Part shown: positions 46,688-54,718 of the stretch, one piece after another
Layout of the letters: each line of letters begins with the position of its first letter
How positions within the stretch are numbered: the first letter of the stretch is position 1
Assembly: GCF_001424705.1 (NCBI RefSeq)
Contig: NZ_LMRA01000007.1
Location: 161,033 to 225,032, forward strand
DNA from: Methylobacterium sp. Leaf465
GTDB taxonomy: Bacteria > Pseudomonadota > Alphaproteobacteria > Rhizobiales > Beijerinckiaceae
Direction: 5' to 3'
Length of the DNA: 64,000 bases
Notes under the pieces: model-generated
Told to the model about the DNA's origin: nothing
Seen by the model: only the letters and a program-made list of their open reading frames with translations
The model's database searches: none
Translations under genes and position numbers: made by a program

Positions 46688-48034
46688 TCACGCGACGGAG
46701 GCGAACGGATGCTCCGGCGCCGCGGCATCCGCCGCGGTGTCCTCGGCCCAGCCCACCGCGAACAGCAGCATGTCGCGGGTGTCTCGGCACTCCGACGGGG
46801 GCATGCCGGAGAGCCGGAGCGATGTCCGGGTAGCCGGCTCGAGGAGGCGGATCACCTCGTCCGAGGCCGCCAGGGTCAGGTCGGCGGCCTTGGCCCGGGC
46901 CTCGATCCTGGCGAGTCGGTTCATCGCCGTGCCCAGCACCGTGAACTCGGCCCGGTGCCCGTCGTCGAAGACCCCCACCAGCACCTCGCCGGCATGCAGC
47001 GCCATGGTGATGCGCAGCTCCGGCCGCTCTTCCCGGCGGCGATCCTCGTTCAGCGCCGCGAGACGCGCGACGATGGTCCGGGCGCATGCCAGCACTGCCT
47101 CGGCCTGGGCCTGCGGACGCCCGACGATGAACTGCGCCAGGACGCCGTCGCCGACATATTTATCGACGATGCCGCCGTGCTCGCTTACCGCCACGTGGGT
47201 CAGGGCGCGGACGTCGAGCAGGGCGCGCACCACCTCCTCCTGGGTCTGGTCGCGCGAGAAGGCCGAGAAGCCGCGCAGGTCGAGGCCGAACAGGCAGGCG
47301 TGACGGGACTGAACCGCACCGACGCCGCCGCCGCTCTGGGCAAGCTCTCCCGCCACCCGGCGCGGCACGAAGCGCGCGAGACTCGTCCGCTCCTGCTCCA
47401 TCCGCAAAGCCGTCGTCACTGCCATCTGCAGGCGGCGCACCCCATCGATCACCACGAGGCTCGCGGCGAGGAAGGTGAGCAGGCCGGGCACCTCCTCTTC
47501 CAGGGTCACGTGCGGACCGAGAAGGGCGCTCTCGGGCGCAAGATAGGCGAGGAGGATGGTGCCGCCCCAGGCGAGACTCACCAGACCCGAGAACACGACG
47601 GTGTGCCAGACCCGCATGCTGAGTCCGGTCTGGAGCAGGAGCAGGAAGGCCGGCAGGCGGCTCACCGCGGTGGCCGTCTCCTCTGTTTCCACCGCACCGA
47701 GCAGGATGTGCTCGACGATGAGGAACAGGGCCACGCCGGCGTTCAGCAGGGTCGCTGTCCAGGCCAGCCACTCCATGCCGGGCTCCGCCCCGCCGTCCCG
47801 CTGCGAGGCGCGCCAATCGGCGATCCCGAGGCCGAGGGAGAAGATCGCGTAGACCCCGAGGCCGATCCAGTGATGGGTGGAATGGGCCGAGCCGTCGTAG
47901 CCCTGGGCGGTGGCCACGAGCACCAGGACGATGACGAGGTAGAGCAGCAGGGACCGACGGCCCGAGGCGGCCTGGAGCCGTCGCAGGATGGCGGGATCGC
48001 CGTCGTGTGGACGGCGACGGGAGGGCAGGCGCAT
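46688..48034 (-). CDS. Membrane-bound class III adenylate/guanylate cyclase
   Basis: A 448-residue protein. About six N-terminal membrane helices (residues about 27-215) lead to a short helical linker and a class III cyclase catalytic domain. Metal-binding Asp residues are in LFGLDLRGFSAFS and YVGDGVLAQF. The later motif VLGTAMNRLARIEARAK supplies the Asn and Arg of the active site. It probably makes cAMP in response to a membrane-sensed signal. Confidence 0.9.
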   Translation of the reverse strand: MRLPSRRRPHDGDPAILRRLQAASGRRSLLLYLVIVLVLVATAQGYDGSAHSTHHWIGLGVYAIFSLGLGIADWRASQRDGGAEPGMEWLAWTATLLNAGVALFLIVEHILLGAVETEETATAVSRLPAFLLLLQTGLSMRVWHTVVFSGLVSLAWGGTILLAYLAPESALLGPHVTLEEEVPGLLTFLAASLVVIDGVRRLQMAVTTALRMEQERTSLARFVPRRVAGELAQSGGGVGAVQSRHACLFGLDLRGFSAFSRDQTQEEVVRALLDVRALTHVAVSEHGGIVDKYVGDGVLAQFIVGRPQAQAEAVLACARTIVARLAALNEDRRREERPELRITMALHAGEVLVGVFDDGHRAEFTVLGTAMNRLARIEARAKAADLTLAASDEVIRLLEPATRTSLRLSGMPPSECRDTRDMLLFAVGWAEDTAADAAAPEHPFASVA

Positions 48035-48112
48035 GCAGTTGGCAATCGATGAGTGGCGCGTGGTTCCTTACCACGTCGGGCCGCCCGTGCATCGGCGGCG
48101 ATTCGCCGTGCC

Positions 48113-48598
48113 TCAGAGGGCGCCTTCGCGGATGGCGCCGGGATCGGCCAGAGCGTGCAGCAGGCGCGCGGCGCTATGGGCGAAGCGCAGGGTCACGGCC
48201 TTGCGCCGGGGACCGCTGAGGGAATGGTCCGCCGGGTCGCGCAGGATCGCGGCGCCGAAGGCATCGGCGACGATGAGGCCGGCGTCCTCCGGGGTCAGGG
48301 TGGTGGAGAGCGTCTCGGGGATCGCGAAATAGAAGCGGTCGCAGTAGTCCCGATAATCCGGCCATTTCCGGTCGGCCCGGAAGTCGGCGACGCTGGACTT
48401 GATCTCCACGATCGTCAGGCGCCCGGCCGGGCAGAGGGCGATGACGTCGGCGCGGCGGCCGTTCGCCAGGGAGAATTCCGGAATGGTGACGTGACCGAGC
48501 TCGGCGAACAGACGCCGGACGCCGCGCTGGACCTGGAGCGCGGTGGCCGACTGACGCCGGTCGGGCGGAAGGATCACGGACGCGAGGGCTGCTGACAT
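48113..48598 (-). CDS. MmcB-like DNA repair-associated nuclease-fold protein
   Basis: A 161-residue PDDEXK-like protein of the MmcB family (Caulobacter mitomycin C resistance gene). The nuclease core is RRADVIALCPAGRLTIVEIK with the DxxxEIK arrangement, followed by WPDYRDYCDRFYFAIPE. The ATG at 48598 was preferred over an upstream start. It is downstream of no clear operon partner. Confidence 0.85.
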   Translation of the reverse strand: MSAALASVILPPDRRQSATALQVQRGVRRLFAELGHVTIPEFSLANGRRADVIALCPAGRLTIVEIKSSVADFRADRKWPDYRDYCDRFYFAIPETLSTTLTPEDAGLIVADAFGAAILRDPADHSLSGPRRKAVTLRFAHSAARLLHALADPGAIREGAL

Positions 48599-48666
48599 AC
48601 GGCTCTGATGCTTCGGAACGACGTCCCGAATCGGGACTGGTCCCAGGAAATCAGCCGCCGCGCGGC

Positions 48667-49227
48667 TTGTCACCTGCGACCCCGTTGCGCCGGTCGGGCT
48701 GGAGCACGGGCCCGGACCATGGCACCCCTCGCGGTGGATCGGGTGCGGAGGAGGCAGGTCTGCCGAAGAACGAAGACCGGGACGCCGAGACGGCGCGGGT
48801 GGCGCGCGAACTCGATCGCCTCGAGGCGCTGGCCGCCCGGCGACGCCTGCGGGTGGGCTTGCTGAGAGCGGCGCGCGGTACCCTGGGCGCCGGCGCGACC
48901 CTGGCGACGCTCATCAAGCTGAAGCTGGCGGGCTCCCTGGCGCTCAAGCTCGGCATCGCCGTGCTGGTCGGGCTGGGGCTGGCCTGGCCCGTCGTCGTCC
49001 TGGCGGTGGTGGTGCTGATCGGCTTCGTGCTCGCCCTGGTGAGCCTGTTCGACGGAGGGGCCGCCGATTGTCCCGACACCGCCTGCGGCGACGGCTGCGA
49101 GCGCCGGGAGAAGCGGGCGGCCCGTCTGCGCCACCTCATCGCCCGGCGCCAAGCCTGGCTCGCAGCCCCGTCGGGACCGGCTCCCAGCGCGCGCCGGCGC
49201 GAGGCCGATCCGCTGTCGGCCGCGTGA
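48667..49227 (+). CDS. Hypothetical protein with two membrane helices
   Basis: The product has a charged coiled N-terminus (EDRDAETARVARELDRLEAL), a hydrophobic pair (residues about 70-130 of the longest form, GIAVLVGLGLAWPVVVLAVV), and a Cys-containing tail (DCPDTACGDGCERRE). The start is unclear. TTG codons at 48667 and 48685 are in frame. The only strong ribosome-binding sequence (GGAGGAGG) stands before an in-frame CTG at 48760. The protein family is not recognised. Confidence 0.65.
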   Translation: MSPATPLRRSGWSTGPDHGTPRGGSGAEEAGLPKNEDRDAETARVARELDRLEALAARRRLRVGLLRAARGTLGAGATLATLIKLKLAGSLALKLGIAVLVGLGLAWPVVVLAVVVLIGFVLALVSLFDGGAADCPDTACGDGCERREKRAARLRHLIARRQAWLAAPSGPAPSARRREADPLSAA

Positions 49228-49233
49228 AACCGC

Positions 49234-50019
49234 TCAGCCTACGTCCCGGAGGGCGGCGCGGATCGCGTCGAAACCGTCCGTGAGGGCGGCAGGGCCCGGC
49301 TGGAGGATCAGCGGCGACTTGATCTCGTGGATGCGCCCGGCGGCCACCGCCGGAATCGCGTCCCATCCCGGGCGGGCGCGGATGTGCGCGCGGTTCACAC
49401 GCTTGCCGCACCATGAGGCGAGGATCACGTCGGGCCGGGCCGCGATCACCGCCTCCGGGCTCACGATTCGGTCCCGGGCCGCAGCCTGCCGGCTGAGTTC
49501 GGGGAAGACGTCGTCGCCGCCCGCCGCCGCGATGAGGTCCGAGACCCATCCGATGCCGGAGATCATCGGGGCATCCCATTCTTCGAAATAGACGCGCGGA
49601 CGCCGCCGGCCGACGCTTCCCGCGGCGGCGGCGGCGATGCGGTCTGCCAACCGCGCCGCAAGGGTCTCGGCCTCTGCCGACACGCCGGTCAGGGCGCCCA
49701 CGGTGCGGATCATCGCCAGGCAGCCGGCCAGGTCGCGCTGGTTGAAGAGGTGCACGGCGATGCCGGCCCGGGCAAGGTCGGCGACGATCTCGGCCTGCAG
49801 ATCGGAGAAGGCCAGGACGAGATCGGGAGCGAGGGCCAGGATCTTGGGCAGGTCGGCGCTGGTGAAGGCCGAGACCCGAGGCTTCTCCCGCCGGACCCGG
49901 GCCGGCCGGACCGCGTAGCCCGAGACCCCGACGATGCGGTCTTCCTGGCCGAGGAGGTAGAGCGTCTCGACGGTCTCCTCCGTCAGACAGACGATGCGCT
50001 CGGGCGGGAACCGGCGCAC
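49234..50019 (-). CDS. BtuF/HemT-like metal-chelate binding protein
   Basis: A 261-residue protein of the cobalamin/siderophore periplasmic-binding fold. It begins RIVCLTEETVETLYLLGQED and contains VSAFTSADLPKILALAPDLV, GWVSDLIAAAGGDDVF and RPDVILASWCGK. No signal peptide is visible at the ATG, so it may be cytoplasmic or have a misplaced start. No permease or ATPase partner lies next to it. It is followed upstream by dedA on the same strand, 6 bases apart. Confidence 0.83.
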   Translation of the reverse strand: MRRFPPERIVCLTEETVETLYLLGQEDRIVGVSGYAVRPARVRREKPRVSAFTSADLPKILALAPDLVLAFSDLQAEIVADLARAGIAVHLFNQRDLAGCLAMIRTVGALTGVSAEAETLAARLADRIAAAAAGSVGRRRPRVYFEEWDAPMISGIGWVSDLIAAAGGDDVFPELSRQAAARDRIVSPEAVIAARPDVILASWCGKRVNRAHIRARPGWDAIPAVAAGRIHEIKSPLILQPGPAALTDGFDAIRAALRDVG

Positions 50020-50025
50020 GGCGCC

Positions 50026-50547
50026 TCAGCCCTTCAGGTAGCCGAGGAGGCCGGCCCCCGGCGCCAGCATGAGGAAGGCCCAGGCCAGGGCCGAGGTGAC
50101 GTTGGCGATCTGGAACGGCAGGCGCTTCACACCGAATACCCCTGCGACCAGGGGCACCACGGCCCGCGCCGGCCCAATGAACCGCCCGATCAGAATGCCG
50201 CCGGCTCCCCATTTGCGGCAGAACTCCTCGCCGCGGGCGACGATGGCGGGATAGCGCCGCATCGGCCACATCTGCTTGGCGCCGTCCTTGTAATAGTGCC
50301 CGAACTCGTAGGAGACCCAGTCGCCGAGAGCGGCCCCGAGCGCACCGGCGAGCATCACCGGCCAGAACGGGATACCGACCGAGCCCATCAGCGCTCCGAT
50401 GCCGAGGAGCAGGAAGGTGGCGGGCACCAGCAGCGAGAGAAAGGCCAGGGACTCGCAGAACGCGAGCACGCCGACGATCAGCGGCGTCCAGCCCTGGTTC
50501 GCCTCCACGAAGGCGAGGGTGCTGGTGCGGATTGAATCGAAGTCCAT
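50026..50547 (-). CDS. DedA family membrane protein
   Basis: A 173-residue SNARE-associated (VTT) domain protein with about four membrane segments. Family motifs are ESLAFLSLLVPATFLLL, ALGAALGDWVSYEFGHYY and GRFIGPARAVVPLVAGV. DedA proteins are thought to flip lipid carriers in the inner membrane. The next gene (BtuF-like) starts 6 bases after its stop. Confidence 0.92.
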   Translation of the reverse strand: MDFDSIRTSTLAFVEANQGWTPLIVGVLAFCESLAFLSLLVPATFLLLGIGALMGSVGIPFWPVMLAGALGAALGDWVSYEFGHYYKDGAKQMWPMRRYPAIVARGEEFCRKWGAGGILIGRFIGPARAVVPLVAGVFGVKRLPFQIANVTSALAWAFLMLAPGAGLLGYLKG

Positions 50548-50698
50548 GGGGCTCGCTTGAGGTTCGGCGCCTTCCTGTGACCGAGGGCGCGGATCGGGGC
50601 AAGCGCGTGGGGCGCCGGCAGGGGTGCGTTGGGAAGGAAAACCGGGTTAAGGGCTGGCGCCACAACTCCTCGGCCGCGGGATTTCGGGAGATTCCGGC

Positions 50699-51547
50699 AT
50701 GAACATCCTCTCGATCCAGTCCCACGTTGCCTTCGGCCACGTGGGCAACGCCTCGGCGGTGTTTCCGATGCAACGCCTCGGCGTCGAGGTTTGGCCGATC
50801 CATACGGTGCAGTTCTCCAACCACACCGGCTACGGCGCCTGGCGCGGCCGGGTGTTCGATGGCCCGGCGATCGAGGACCTCGTCGCCGGCATTGCCGAGC
50901 GGGGCGTGCTCGGGACCTGCGACGGAGTCCTCTCGGGCTACATGGGTTCGGCCGATATCGGGACCGCCATCGTGCGGGCCGTGGCCTCGGTGCGGGCGCT
51001 GAACCCGCAGGCCCTCTACGCCTGCGACCCCGTGATGGGCGACACCGACCGCGGCATCTACGTACGGCCCGGCATCCCCGAATTCATGCGCGAGCAGGCG
51101 GTGCCCGCGGCCGACATCGTCACCCCGAACCAGTTCGAGCTGAACCACCTCTCGGGCCTGCTGACCGGCACCCTCGCGGAGGCCAAGCGCGCGGTGGCCT
51201 CGGTTCAGGCGCTGGGACCCCGCGTTGTCCTCGTCACCTCGCTGGTCACCGACGATACGCCGGACGACGCCATCGACCTTCTGGCGGGGGAGGGCGGCCA
51301 TTTCTGGCGCCTGCGCACGCCGCGCCTTCACCTCGACGTGAATGGCGCGGGCGACGCCATCGCGGCTCTGTTCCTAGTGCACTACGCCCGGACGTGCTCG
51401 GCCGCGCTGGCCCTGGGTATGGCCGGCGGCTCGGTCTACGGTCTCCTGCGCCGCACGGCCGAGGCGGGCTCACGCGAGATCCTCACGGTGGCGGCGCAGG
51501 ACGAGTTCGTCACGCCGAGCGAGACGTTTCCGGTGCACACCGTCTAA
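50699..51547 (+). CDS. pdxY: Pyridoxal kinase PdxY
   Basis: PdxY phosphorylates pyridoxal in the vitamin B6 salvage pathway. The 282 residues show the ribokinase-fold features SIQSHVAFGHVGNASAVFPM, LSGYMGSADIG, VCDP-like YACDPVMGD, and the catalytic loop LDVNGAGDAIAALF. A CGGGAGAT-like site lies before the ATG. phzF-like follows 32 bases later on the same strand. Confidence 0.95.
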   Translation: MNILSIQSHVAFGHVGNASAVFPMQRLGVEVWPIHTVQFSNHTGYGAWRGRVFDGPAIEDLVAGIAERGVLGTCDGVLSGYMGSADIGTAIVRAVASVRALNPQALYACDPVMGDTDRGIYVRPGIPEFMREQAVPAADIVTPNQFELNHLSGLLTGTLAEAKRAVASVQALGPRVVLVTSLVTDDTPDDAIDLLAGEGGHFWRLRTPRLHLDVNGAGDAIAALFLVHYARTCSAALALGMAGGSVYGLLRRTAEAGSREILTVAAQDEFVTPSETFPVHTV

Positions 51548-51579
51548 GGTTGATTCTCAGAGAGCCTGGAGACCCCGCC

Positions 51580-52476
51580 ATGCCCCGCCGCTTCGTGACC
51601 CTCGACGTGTTCACCGACACGGCGCTGACCGGCAATCCCCTGGCCGTCGTGCTCGATGCCGAGGACCTCGACACCGCCGCGATGCAGGCCCTGGCCGCCG
51701 AGTTCAATCTGTCCGAGACGGTGTTCGTTCTCCCGCCCGAGACACCCCGGCACCGCGCCCGGATGCGCATCTTCACGCCCACGTCGGAACTGCCCTTCGC
51801 CGGGCACCCCACCCTCGGCACCGCCATCCTCCTTGCCCTGCGCGACCAGCGGGCGGGGCTCACCGACGCGATGGCCTTCGGGCTCGAGGCCCCCCTCGGA
51901 ACCCTGGCCTGCGTGGTCGAGCCCGGGGAGGGGCGCGGTACCGGGCGCTTCAAGATGCCGGGGCTCCCGGAATATCTGGGGGAGGGGCCCGAGACGAACC
52001 TGGTCGCGGCCGCCCTGGGCCTGGAGCCGGGTGAGATCGGCTTCGCCCGCCACGTCCCGAGCCGGCACCGGACCGGCCCTTCCTTCCTGTTCGTGCCCCT
52101 CGCCAGCCGAGCGGCCCTCGACCGGGCTCGCGTCGTGCCGGCAGCCCTCGATGATCTCGGCACTCCGGCCGCGCTCTACTGCTACACCCTCAACCCCGAA
52201 CAGGTCGGCCACCGCTATCAGGCCCGGATGTTCGCGCCCCATCTCGGCGTGCCGGAAGACCCGGCCACCGGCTCGGCCGCAGCGGCCTTCGCCGGAGTGA
52301 TGATGCAGTTCGAGCCCCTGGGCGACGGGGAGCACGACATCGTCCTACGCCAAGGCGTCGCCATGGGCCGACCGAGTACGATCGGGGTCCAGCTCGTCAT
52401 CGAGGCCGGTGCCCTGCGCTCCGTGGAGATCAGCGGGGCGGCGGTGCTGGTGAGTGAGGGCACCCTGCTTGTCTGA
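51580..52476 (+). CDS. PhzF family isomerase/epimerase-like protein
   Basis: A 298-residue diaminopimelate epimerase-fold protein. The PhzF hallmarks are DVFTDTALTGNPLAVVLDA, EFNLSETVFVLPP with the catalytic Glu, TPTSELPFAGHPTLGTA and, near the end, VPEDPATGSAAAAF. The substrate is unknown. The 3' end overlaps the start of the Nudix-like gene. Confidence 0.93.
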   Translation: MPRRFVTLDVFTDTALTGNPLAVVLDAEDLDTAAMQALAAEFNLSETVFVLPPETPRHRARMRIFTPTSELPFAGHPTLGTAILLALRDQRAGLTDAMAFGLEAPLGTLACVVEPGEGRGTGRFKMPGLPEYLGEGPETNLVAAALGLEPGEIGFARHVPSRHRTGPSFLFVPLASRAALDRARVVPAALDDLGTPAALYCYTLNPEQVGHRYQARMFAPHLGVPEDPATGSAAAAFAGVMMQFEPLGDGEHDIVLRQGVAMGRPSTIGVQLVIEAGALRSVEISGAAVLVSEGTLLV

Positions 52477-53185
52477 CGGTTTCACGCTGACGCCGCTCCG
52501 GCACATCGAGGCCCGGCTGGTCCCCTCCGACTGGTCCTGGGCCCGCGACCATGCCGGGGCGATCGCCGAGACCTGGGCGCGGCGACGCGCCGAGCGGCCG
52601 GACCTGTTCGACGGACGGGTGCTCCTTGCCCGCGATTGCCGCATCGACGGATCGACCTGCGTGATCGACCTGTTCGAGGTCGCGTATTCTCAGTTCCTCG
52701 CCTTCCGCCTGGCCGGCTCCCCGGATCCGGCGGTGACCAACGCCTTCGCGGCGGTGGTGCCGTGGAGCGCCGACGGCGCGGCCCTCTTGGGCATCATGGG
52801 CGGACACACAGCCAATGCCGGGCAGATTTACTTCGCCTGCGGAACCCCGGATCGAACCGACACCCGCGAGGGCGGTCGCGTCGATCTCGCCGGCAGCGCC
52901 GGGCGGGAGTTCCTGGAGGAAACGGGTCTTGCCCTTCCGGCCGATGCGCCGGAAGCGTGGGTTTTGGTCTCGGGCCAGAGCCAGCACGCCTTCCTGCTCC
53001 CGGTCCGCTTTGCGGAAACGGCCGAGGTGCTGCATGGCCGGATGGAGGCACACCGCCAAAGCGAGGCCGCGCCAGAACTCGCCGGCTTCGCCATCGCGCG
53101 CGGGTTGGACGACCTCGACGCCGCTCGGATGCCCGGCTTCGTGCGCGCCTATCTCACCGACGCCTTCGCGGGCGCTCAGCGGTAG
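52469..53185 (+). CDS. Nudix hydrolase-like protein
   Basis: A 238-residue protein. The central part has a Nudix-box-like motif GREFLEETGLAL preceded by an unusually short lead-in (REGGRVDLAGSA). The N-terminal 95 residues (PSDWSWARDHAGAIAETWAR) are not typical Nudix sequence. The TTG at 52469 overlaps the phzF-like stop and follows GAGGG; a GTG at 52454 is also possible. It converges on the lipoprotein gene with a 10-base stop overlap. Confidence 0.75.
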   Translation: MSDGFTLTPLRHIEARLVPSDWSWARDHAGAIAETWARRRAERPDLFDGRVLLARDCRIDGSTCVIDLFEVAYSQFLAFRLAGSPDPAVTNAFAAVVPWSADGAALLGIMGGHTANAGQIYFACGTPDRTDTREGGRVDLAGSAGREFLEETGLALPADAPEAWVLVSGQSQHAFLLPVRFAETAEVLHGRMEAHRQSEAAPELAGFAIARGLDDLDAARMPGFVRAYLTDAFAGAQR

Positions 53186-53505
53186 CCGTAGCGTGCCTTG
53201 GCGGCGCCGAGCAGACTCAGGGCCTCACGCTCGCGGCCGCCCGCGCAGGCATCGGCGGCGTGGCGCAGGTCGGCCCCGAAGCGCTCGCCGACGGGCGGGT
53301 TGAGGTTGCCGGTAGCGACATCGCTCTCGACCACCGCCTGGGTGCGGGCGATGGACGGGCCGCAGCCGGTGCCCTGTGGCAGGGGCGCGGCGACCACGGG
53401 GGCTGCGGCGACGGCGACCGCGGGGGGCGCCGAGGCGGTCGGCTTGCAGGCGCCGAGTAGGGCGGCGGAGAGAAGGACGGCGACGGCGAGGCTGACCCGG
53501 GACAC
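53176..53505 (-). CDS. Small putative lipoprotein
   Basis: A 109-residue protein with a lipoprotein signal (VSLAVAVLLSAALLGAC) and Cys20 as likely lipidated residue. The mature part has Ala/Pro-rich linker and a C-terminal domain with two Cys residues (TGCGPSIART, AADACAGGRERE). No function is recognised. Confidence 0.72.
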   Translation of the reverse strand: MSRVSLAVAVLLSAALLGACKPTASAPPAVAVAAAPVVAAPLPQGTGCGPSIARTQAVVESDVATGNLNPPVGERFGADLRHAADACAGGREREALSLLGAAKARYGYR

Positions 53506-53671
53506 GGCGGCTCCTGACGGTACCCGTGCCGGGACACGGCACAGCTTGATCCGGGCCGGTTTTGCGCCGAGTGCTCTGGCTGGTCAATCGGGCGCGGGTC
53601 CGAATGAACCTGCAGGCGAGGGCGGCCTCGGGTGAGCCGCCCTCGATCTTGGTCCGCTTACTCCGATCCGC

Positions 53672-54157
53672 TTACTTGGACTTGTCGGCGATAGCCTTCA
53701 GGCCGGAATCGTAGATGCCGGAGATCGCATCGATTGCCACCGCATCCGGCGCGCCCTTCGCCTTGAAGCTGCCGGTCCAGTTCACGGTCGAGCCCGAGCC
53801 CTTGGGCATCACCGAGAGGGTCGAGGAATAGTCGCTCACCGGCAACGGACCGGAAACGATGGCATAGGTGTAGCTCATGGCCTTGTCGTCGCGCTTGGTC
53901 TGCGACTCGACGATGGTGCCGCCACCCTTCAGGCTCAGGGTTCGCAAAGCCTTGCCGCCGTCCTGCGACAGCACGCATTTCTCGATGGCCGGATGCCACT
54001 GACCGATGCCGCAGAAATCGCCGATGGTCGCCCAGACCTTGGCGGGAGGGGCGGCGACATCGATGGTCTTGGCAGCATCCAGCGCCAGCGCCGGCGCCGC
54101 TCCGGCGATCAGGGCGAGGGCAGGCAGGGCCAGGGTGCGCGACAGCATCCGCGACAT
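53672..54157 (-). CDS. Secreted SRPBCC (START-like) protein
   Basis: A 161-residue protein with a signal peptide (LALPALALIAGAAPALA) and an SRPBCC lipid-binding fold (VAAPPAKVWATIGDFCGIGQ, TYAIVSGPLPVSDYSSTL). It presumably binds a hydrophobic ligand in the periplasm. The ATG at 54157 follows GGAATCCCC. It is divergent from leuA. Confidence 0.85.
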   Translation of the reverse strand: MSRMLSRTLALPALALIAGAAPALALDAAKTIDVAAPPAKVWATIGDFCGIGQWHPAIEKCVLSQDGGKALRTLSLKGGGTIVESQTKRDDKAMSYTYAIVSGPLPVSDYSSTLSVMPKGSGSTVNWTGSFKAKGAPDAVAIDAISGIYDSGLKAIADKSK

Positions 54158-54379
54158 AATGGGGATTCCTTCCAGATTTTTTCTTGCGTGGACGGACTGA
54201 TTTCGCCGCCGAATCGTATTCGATCCACCAGCGAAGCTAGGCGGAGCAGACCGCACGGCAATGCATCCGGCCGAAACGATTGCGAATTCCATCGAGACCT
54301 TGTGGGGAACTGGGCTCTGAGACCGAATTCCTCCCTGTCCGGCGGTCGCGCGCATCGCTGGCGGGCGCGGCGCTGAAAC

Positions 54380-54408
54380 TTGTCAAGCGGGCCCTCAGCG
54401 GCTAGGTA
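54380..54408 (+). promoter_or_regulatory. Likely sigma-70 promoter of the leuA transcript
   Basis: TTGTCA at 54380-54385 and TAGGTA at 54403-54408 are spaced exactly 17 bases apart. The pair lies about 65 bases upstream of the leader peptide. Match to consensus is partial. Confidence 0.5.
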
Positions 54409-54472
54409 AACCGCCTTCGCAAGCGTTCGCGCGCCGCCGCGGTGCGCCCTTGCCTCTCGGGAGAGACGAGCC

Positions 54473-54574
54473 TTGGCCAGCGCCGGCTCCACGCGCAGCA
54501 CGACCGACGCCGCCTTCGCGGCCGTCCGGTCGCGCGCGTCTCTCGCCGCCCTGCTTCTCCTTATCCGCCCCTGA
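54473..54574 (+). CDS. leuL: leuA leader peptide (33 residues, Leu-rich end)
   Basis: A short ORF starts at TTG after GGGAGAG with 7 bases spacing. Its end reads SLAALLLLIRP, with four consecutive Leu codons (CTG CTT CTC CTT) followed by Ile, just before the TGA. The stop codon lies within a strong hairpin. Leader peptides of this sort sense leucyl-tRNA in other proteobacteria. There is no protein-level conservation to check here. Confidence 0.65.
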   Translation: MASAGSTRSTTDAAFAAVRSRASLAALLLLIRP

Positions 54575-54610
54575 GGGCCGTCCGGGCGCGTGCGCCTGGG
54601 CTCTCAGGGG
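54568..54610 (+). promoter_or_regulatory. Attenuator-type hairpin overlapping the leader stop
   Basis: CCCCTGAGGGCC pairs with GGCTCTCAGGGG (12 bp, one G-T pair), and the stem continues inward with CGGGCGC/GCGCCTG after a 3-base bulge. The leader TGA is inside the 5' arm. No T-run follows, so it may act as a pause or antiterminator hairpin. A weaker stem lies at 54626-54659. Confidence 0.6.
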
Positions 54611-54718
54611 AGTGCAGTTTGCGAAGGTCGGCGCCCGTCCACCGGCGCTTGCCCGGACCCCTCGATTTCCCGATGCCGCGTCCCCGGTTCTGGACCGCGT
54701 TCCGACAGGATACCCAGC

